NCBI GenBank assembly: GCA_030690405.1
Contig: JAUYGU010000139.1
Location: 1 to 15,956 of the forward strand
Direction: 5' to 3'
Length of the DNA: 15,956 nucleotides
Origin: Dehalococcoidia bacterium
Lineage (GTDB): Bacteria; Chloroflexota; Dehalococcoidia; SM23-28-2; RBG-16-64-32
Of this stretch, positions 12,217 through 15,956 are shown in pieces. Both the position numbers and the translations under genes were made by a program. The notes under the pieces were generated by a model. It worked only from the letters and a program-made list of their open reading frames with translations, made no database searches and was not told the DNA's origin. Position 1 is the stretch's first letter; every line of letters begins with the position of its first letter.

Positions 12217-14003
12217 TGGCGCGCAGGTTCGCCTCCATCCTCGATGAGTGCTTCGCCGCCCTCAGCCAGGGCGAGACGCTGGAGGCCTGCCTGGCACGTT
12301 ACCCCAAGTACGCCGAGGAGCTGCGCGCGCACCTCCTCCTCGCCCAGCGCCTTGTCCTGACACCGCCGCACCAGCCACGCCCCGCGGCCCAGGCTATCGG
12401 CTGGCATCAGTTCCGGGCACAGGCCCAGGACAAGCGCCTGGGTCACAAGCCGCTCCTTTCCGTCGGCTTGGGCTGGCTGCGTCCCCTGACCATCGCTGCC
12501 GCCGTCGCCTTCGCCCTCCTCGGCGCCGCCGGCGGCACCATCTACGCCTCCCAGGACGCGCTGCCGGATAACCCCCTCTACCGCGTCAAGCTCGCCACCG
12601 AGGACGCCCGCGTCTGGTTTACCTTCGACGACAGTCGCAAGGCCGAGCTCCTGCTCGACCAGTCAAGCGAGCGCACCAATGAGATCATGGAGATGCTCGG
12701 CGGGGGCAATGCCGTCCCCGGCAACGTCCTCTCGGCGATGCGTGACCGCAACGCCAGGGCGGTGCGCATCCTGGCAGACAACCCGCACGAGCTGGACCTA
12801 GTGACCCGCGCCCGCGAGCAATCCGCGGAGCAGGAGGACCTCCTGCTGGTCCTCTGGGGCGACCTCGAACCGTCCGCCCAGGACGACTACGCGGAGGCCG
12901 TGGCTACGCTGCACAACGCCCAACTGCGCACGAGCGGCATACCCGGCTCCGTCAAGCCAGACGACGTGGCAGCGGGCGTCATCAACATCTCCGGCCCGGC
13001 GGAACCGGCCACGGAAGGCGTCTGGCTGCTCGGCGGCGTCGAGGTCAGGCTCGATACGCGCACGCTGGGAGGGGCGGGGCTTCAGCCCGGCCAGCCCGTC
13101 AGCGTCATCGCCGCCAGGGGTGCCAACGGCCGCCTCTTCGCCCTCAGCGTCACGCCCAGCGACGGCGACCAGCCCGATCAGAAGTACGTCGTCTCCGGCA
13201 CCGTCGAAGACGTGGGAGACAACGAAGTCGTGATCGCCGGTCAGCGCATCACCATTACCGAGAGGACGCTCCTCAAGCTCAAGCTCCAGCGCGGCAAGAA
13301 GGTCGAAATCAATGTAGAGGACGTCGGCGGGCAGGCCGTCGCGGCCAGCGTGGCGGGGCCGGGGGACGCTGGACAGTCGGCCCCCGCTGTGCTCGCCTAC
13401 GAAGGAGCCATCGAGAGTTCGGTCAGCGCAGAGGGCCTGCCGAACGACCTGGTCGTCGGCGGCCAGGAGTTCACGGTCACCGCGGCCACCGATATTGACG
13501 TCCGGGCCGGAACGCTCAAGAAGGGCGCGCTGGCCCGGGTGGAGGCCGCTGCCGCTGATGGTGAGATCGTCGCCAAGCGCGTCGTCGTCCTCGGCACGGA
13601 GAACGACGAATCCGCCGTCCACGTCGAAGGTGTCCTCGAGAAGAGCGGCGACGGCAGCTGGACAGTGAGCGGCGTAGAGGTCGTCGCCCCGGCCACTGCC
13701 GAAGCACCGGATGTTGGGAGCCTCGTGACCCTGGACGGCCACCGCAAGGACAAGCGGCTCGTGGCCGAGAAGCTGATCACCACCTACCACCTGGGACGCG
13801 GCGGCTTCGCCCTCATCCGCGGCCCGCTGGTTCGGATCGGCCAGGACGGCACCTGGCAGATCGGCCTCGTGCCCATCGGAGTGCCGGCGGATGCGGTGAT
13901 CAGGGGCGAGCCCCAGGTAGGCAGCCGTACATTCGTCTGGGCCAACCGCGACGACGACGGCGCGCTCAAGGCGCTGTTCATCAACGTCCTCCAAGCAGAC
14001 TGA
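12216..14003 (+). CDS. DUF5667/DUF5666-type membrane protein, putative anti-sigma partner
   Basis: A 595-residue, one-pass membrane protein coupled to the sigma factor. The N-terminal cytoplasmic part (6-48, ILDECFAALSQGETLEACLA then RYPKYAEELRAHLLLAQRL) is a helical segment common in proteins next to Chloroflexota sigma factors and is the likely sigma-binding region. A transmembrane helix spans about 91-110. A DUF5667-like helical segment follows (about 115-215, DALPDNPLYRVKLATEDARV and DQSSERTNEIMEM). The outer part consists of about five beta-rich repeats of DUF5666 character (each a GxV or GPL opening, a vvvGG strand and a T-x-(I/V) strand), at about 250-310, 325-375, 390-445, 455-510 and 525-590. 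The repeats may act as an extracytoplasmic sensor or adhesion module. The anti-sigma role is inferred from layout and operon position; no zinc motif is present. Confidence 0.8.
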   Translation: MARRFASILDECFAALSQGETLEACLARYPKYAEELRAHLLLAQRLVLTPPHQPRPAAQAIGWHQFRAQAQDKRLGHKPLLSVGLGWLRPLTIAAAVAFALLGAAGGTIYASQDALPDNPLYRVKLATEDARVWFTFDDSRKAELLLDQSSERTNEIMEMLGGGNAVPGNVLSAMRDRNARAVRILADNPHELDLVTRAREQSAEQEDLLLVLWGDLEPSAQDDYAEAVATLHNAQLRTSGIPGSVKPDDVAAGVINISGPAEPATEGVWLLGGVEVRLDTRTLGGAGLQPGQPVSVIAARGANGRLFALSVTPSDGDQPDQKYVVSGTVEDVGDNEVVIAGQRITITERTLLKLKLQRGKKVEINVEDVGGQAVAASVAGPGDAGQSAPAVLAYEGAIESSVSAEGLPNDLVVGGQEFTVTAATDIDVRAGTLKKGALARVEAAAADGEIVAKRVVVLGTENDESAVHVEGVLEKSGDGSWTVSGVEVVAPATAEAPDVGSLVTLDGHRKDKRLVAEKLITTYHLGRGGFALIRGPLVRIGQDGTWQIGLVPIGVPADAVIRGEPQVGSRTFVWANRDDDGALKALFINVLQAD

Positions 14004-14034
14004 CCCGGCGATCCTCCCGCGGCTGCGTCGCCGT

Positions 14035-14064
14035 TTGTCACCCGGCCTCCGCATCTCGTAGAAT
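14035..14064 (+). promoter_or_regulatory. Promoter of tRNA-Glu(UUC)
   Basis: TTGTCA (14035-14040) and TAGAAT (14059-14064) are 18 bp apart. Transcription would start near 14071, leaving a 5' leader of about 40 bases before the mature tRNA. Confidence 0.68.
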
Positions 14065-14073
14065 TCGTTCGGG

Positions 14074-14096
14074 CCGGCCCGCGCTTTGCGGGCCGG
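14074..14096 (+). repeat. GC-rich hairpin in the tRNA-Glu leader
   Basis: CCGGCCCGC (14074-14082) and GCGGGCCGG (14088-14096) form a 9-bp perfect stem around GCTTT. It lies after the promoter and 14 bases before the tRNA, so it is transcribed in the pre-tRNA. No T-run follows. It could be a processing or stability element. Confidence 0.7.
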
Positions 14097-14110
14097 AGCC
14101 GGCAGGGGAT

Positions 14111-14187
14111 GCCCCCATAGTCTAGCGGCCTAGGACGCCACCCTTTCAAGGTGGAGACCGCGGGTTCGAATCCCGCTGGGGGCACCA
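14111..14187 (+). tRNA. tRNA-Glu (anticodon UUC)
   Basis: The acceptor stem GCCCCCA (14111-14117) pairs with TGGGGGC (14177-14183), then discriminator A and an encoded CCA. The anticodon stem CCACC/GGTGG encloses CTTTCAA, giving UUC. The T-loop is TTCGAAT. With the CUC species at 8464-8540, both glutamate codons are covered in this window. Confidence 0.96.
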
Positions 14188-14232
14188 AGTGCGCATAATC
14201 CATCTCAGCATCCGTCTGCTTTGGGGGACATC

Positions 14233-15030
14233 ATGAACGAATATCGGGAGATCATCTACCAGAAGCACCAGCGCGTCCGCGGCGCCGCCTGGATCACCAT
14301 CAACCGGCCGGAGGTGATGAACGCCTTCACCGGCCAGACCCTGGCCGAGATGCGGCAGGCCGTCGAGGACGCCTGCGCCGACCCGGAGGTCGGCGTCATC
14401 GTCATCACCGGCGCCGGTGAGCGCGCCTTCTGCGCCGGCGGCGACGTGCGCTGGCTCCAGGAGGTCCAGCGGGAAGGCGCCGCCGGACCCGCTCCCATGG
14501 ACCCGCACGCCGGCATCGAGGACTGCATGAAGCCGGTAATCGCACGCGTGAACGGCTACGCCATCGGCGGCGGCAACCACCTGGCGTACTTCTCGGACTT
14601 CACGATCGCCTCTGAGAACGCGACCTTCGCTCAGGTCGGTCCGCGCATCGGCAGCCCGGCCTCCGGCTACCTCGTCTCCTACCTCACGCACGTCGTCGGC
14701 GCCAAGAAGGCCAAGGAGATATGGATGCTCTGCCGCCGCTACAGCGCGCGGGAGGCGCTGGAGATGGGCCTTGTCAACGCCGTCGTCCCGCCCGACAAGC
14801 TGGACGAGGAGGTAGACCGCTGGTGCGCCGAGCTGATGCAGAAGAGCCCCGGCTGTCTAAAGATACTCAAGGCCTCTTTCCGCACGCTCTACCAGCCGCT
14901 ACGCGACGCCTCCCGGCGCGACTGGGTCGGTGAGCTGGCGCCCGACTTCTTCGCCAGCGGCGAGGCCGACGAGGGGAAGACCGCATTCCTGGAGCGCCAC
15001 GAGCCCGACTTCTCCCGCTTCCCGCGCTAG
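14233..15030 (+). CDS. Crotonase-superfamily protein of the MenB/BadI type
   Basis: A 265-residue enoyl-CoA hydratase-fold protein. INRPEVMNAFTGQTLAEM (23-40), GERAFCAGGD (62-71, oxyanion hole), VNGYAIGGGNHLAYFSDFT (106-124) and FAQVGPRIGSPASGYLVSYL (132-151) match best, from memory, to 2-ketocyclohexanecarboxyl-CoA hydrolase (BadI) and naphthoate synthase (MenB), which open or close rings on CoA thioesters. The C-terminal FLERHEPDFSRFP is the same tail type. Both families carry a catalytic Asp two residues after the Ser in GS(F/V)D; here the sequence is GSPASGY, with Ala at 143. This argues against assigning either name. The ATG at 14233 has GGGGGA about 6 bases upstream; a TTG at 14221 is unlikely. 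It follows tRNA-Glu by 45 bp, with no clear promoter of its own. Confidence 0.85.
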   Translation: MNEYREIIYQKHQRVRGAAWITINRPEVMNAFTGQTLAEMRQAVEDACADPEVGVIVITGAGERAFCAGGDVRWLQEVQREGAAGPAPMDPHAGIEDCMKPVIARVNGYAIGGGNHLAYFSDFTIASENATFAQVGPRIGSPASGYLVSYLTHVVGAKKAKEIWMLCRRYSAREALEMGLVNAVVPPDKLDEEVDRWCAELMQKSPGCLKILKASFRTLYQPLRDASRRDWVGELAPDFFASGEADEGKTAFLERHEPDFSRFPR

Positions 15031-15052
15031 GCACGGTGGTCCGCCAATGTAG

Positions 15053-15072
15053 GGGCGACCTGAAGGTCGCCC
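15053..15072. repeat. Palindromic intergenic repeat (GGGCGACCT-ga-AGGTCGCCC)
   Basis: A 9-bp perfect stem with a two-base spacer, preceded by TGTAGG, 22 bases after the crotonase stop. The design parallels the element at 5630-5647. It may help end the crotonase transcript, but no T-run follows. Confidence 0.65.
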
Positions 15073-15111
15073 GAGGGGGTGGGGCGCGGCGGGCGGGTCA
15101 GACGCCCTCGG

Positions 15112-15140
15112 TTGAACCACGCCTGGCCCTCTGCTAGACT
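15112..15140 (+). promoter_or_regulatory. Promoter of the membrane pyrophosphatase gene
   Basis: TTGAAC (15112-15117) and TAGACT (15135-15140) are 17 bp apart. GGAGG at 15149-15153 follows, 11 bases before the ATG at 15165, a slightly long spacing. Confidence 0.65.
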
Positions 15141-15164
15141 GGGCCGTCGGAGGTTTAGTGAAAT

Positions 15165-15956
15165 ATGGAACTAATCTGGTTGGTCCCCGTCGCCGGCTTC
15201 GCCGCCATCCTCTACGCTCTCTGGCTGGCCTGGGACGTCCTCCGCCGTGATCCCGGCACCCCCGAAATGCAAGACGTGGCCTCAATGATCTTCGAGGGGG
15301 CGATGGCGTTTCTCAGGCGGCAGTACGGCACAATTGCGATGCTGGCGCTGGTCACCGCGGTCGTCATCTTCTTCATCGTCGGCGGCGTGTCGGAGGGCGT
15401 GAAGGAGATCATCAACGACGGCGGTGACATCAAGTACGGCAGCAGGGTGGTCGGCCGCTGGGAGGAGGGGCTGCTAACCAGCATCGCCTTCCTGGTGGGC
15501 GCGGCCGCTTCCGGGCTGTCCGGCTACATCGGCATGTACATCTCGGTGCGCTCCAACAGCCGCACCGCCTCCGCCGCCACGCGCTCCCTGAGCGAGGCGA
15601 TCACCGTTTCGCTGCGCGGCGGCGCCGTATCCGGCTTCCTCGTCGTCGCCCTGAGCCTCCTGGGCGTCTCCGGCATCTTCCTCGTCTACAGCCGGCTGCT
15701 GGGCAATCCGGACTCGATCACCCCCTTCCTCATCGTCGGCTTTGGCTTCGGGGCCAGCTTCGTGGCGCTGTTCGCACAGCTTGGCGGCGGCATCTACACG
15801 AAGGCCGCCGATGTCGGCGCGGACCTGGTCGGCAAGGTGGAGAGCGGCCTCGAAGAGGACGATCCGCGCAACGCCGCCGTTGTCGCCGACCTCGTCGGCG
15901 ACAACGTGGGTGACTGCGCCGGCCGTGGCGCCGACCTCTTCGAGTCGATGTCGGCC
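15165..15956 (+). CDS. hppA: Membrane-bound ion-translocating pyrophosphatase, N-terminal part (cut by window edge)
   Basis: An integral membrane pump that couples pyrophosphate hydrolysis to export of H+ or Na+. The visible 264 residues contain hydrophobic segments at about 4-23, 57-74, 105-126, 152-176 and 187-206. After these comes the active-site block GGGIYTKAADVGADLVGKVE, then EDDPRNAAVVADLVGDNVGDCAGRGADLFES, whose Lys and Asp residues bind magnesium pyrophosphate. This block is diagnostic of the family. The family protein is about 650-800 residues, so roughly two thirds lies beyond the window. The residues that decide K+ dependence and the pumped ion are not in view. The gene has its own promoter and ribosome binding site. 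Confidence 0.95.
   Translation, partial: MELIWLVPVAGFAAILYALWLAWDVLRRDPGTPEMQDVASMIFEGAMAFLRRQYGTIAMLALVTAVVIFFIVGGVSEGVKEIINDGGDIKYGSRVVGRWEEGLLTSIAFLVGAAASGLSGYIGMYISVRSNSRTASAATRSLSEAITVSLRGGAVSGFLVVALSLLGVSGIFLVYSRLLGNPDSITPFLIVGFGFGASFVALFAQLGGGIYTKAADVGADLVGKVESGLEEDDPRNAAVVADLVGDNVGDCAGRGADLFESMSA

Noticed and set aside
12798..14054. 418-codon minus-strand frame opposite the DUF5667 gene
   Set aside because: Antisense shadow; the plus strand shows a membrane helix and repeats with natural protein composition.

Overview
This window is high-GC bacterial DNA with short intergenic gaps, and it most resembles a chromosome segment of a Chloroflexota bacterium, possibly class Dehalococcoidia or the SAR202 relatives. 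The support for that is indirect: a sigma factor coupled to a DUF5667/DUF5666-type membrane protein, Lrp-like siroheme decarboxylase domains, many promoters whose -10 box lies right at the start codon, and several palindromic intergenic repeats. No phage, transposase, CRISPR array or rRNA is visible. The lineage is an inference.

Left part (1-3750, minus strand). Reading leftward: a sulfite-oxidase-fold molybdopterin enzyme, a single protein carrying two siroheme-decarboxylase (AhbA/AhbB or NirDLGH type) modules, and a TrpD2/YbiB-like protein. The first two overlap and the third starts one base after the second, so they look like one operon. A conserved-looking unknown protein with its own promoter follows, then the N-terminal 175 residues of an L-threonine aldolase cut by the window edge.

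Middle part (3850-8260). lspA and an rluD-type pseudouridine synthase overlap on the plus strand and run into a convergent 95-residue unknown. Then comes gltX, then a 421-bp stretch without a convincing gene. That stretch holds two TetR-operator-like palindromes, a good plus-strand promoter and two overlapping long hairpins. A minus-strand TetR regulator follows; its own promoter carries a perfect copy of the same palindrome.

Right part (8340-15956). tRNA-Gln(CUG) and tRNA-Glu(CUC) share a promoter. Beyond them is a divergent pair, an HpcH/HpaI-type aldolase (minus) and a benzoylformate-decarboxylase-like ThDP enzyme (plus), which suggests 2-oxo acid or aromatic side-chain catabolism. Next come a small charged protein, a sigma-70-family factor translationally coupled to its DUF5667 membrane partner, tRNA-Glu(UUC), a MenB/BadI-type crotonase lacking the family's usual catalytic aspartate, and the first 264 residues of a membrane proton or sodium pyrophosphatase.

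Most genes are ordinary metabolism. The parts most worth a second look are the TetR/orphan-promoter/hairpin region at 7176-7596, the fused siroheme decarboxylase beside a molybdoenzyme, the altered crotonase, and the inverted repeat at the sigma-factor start.
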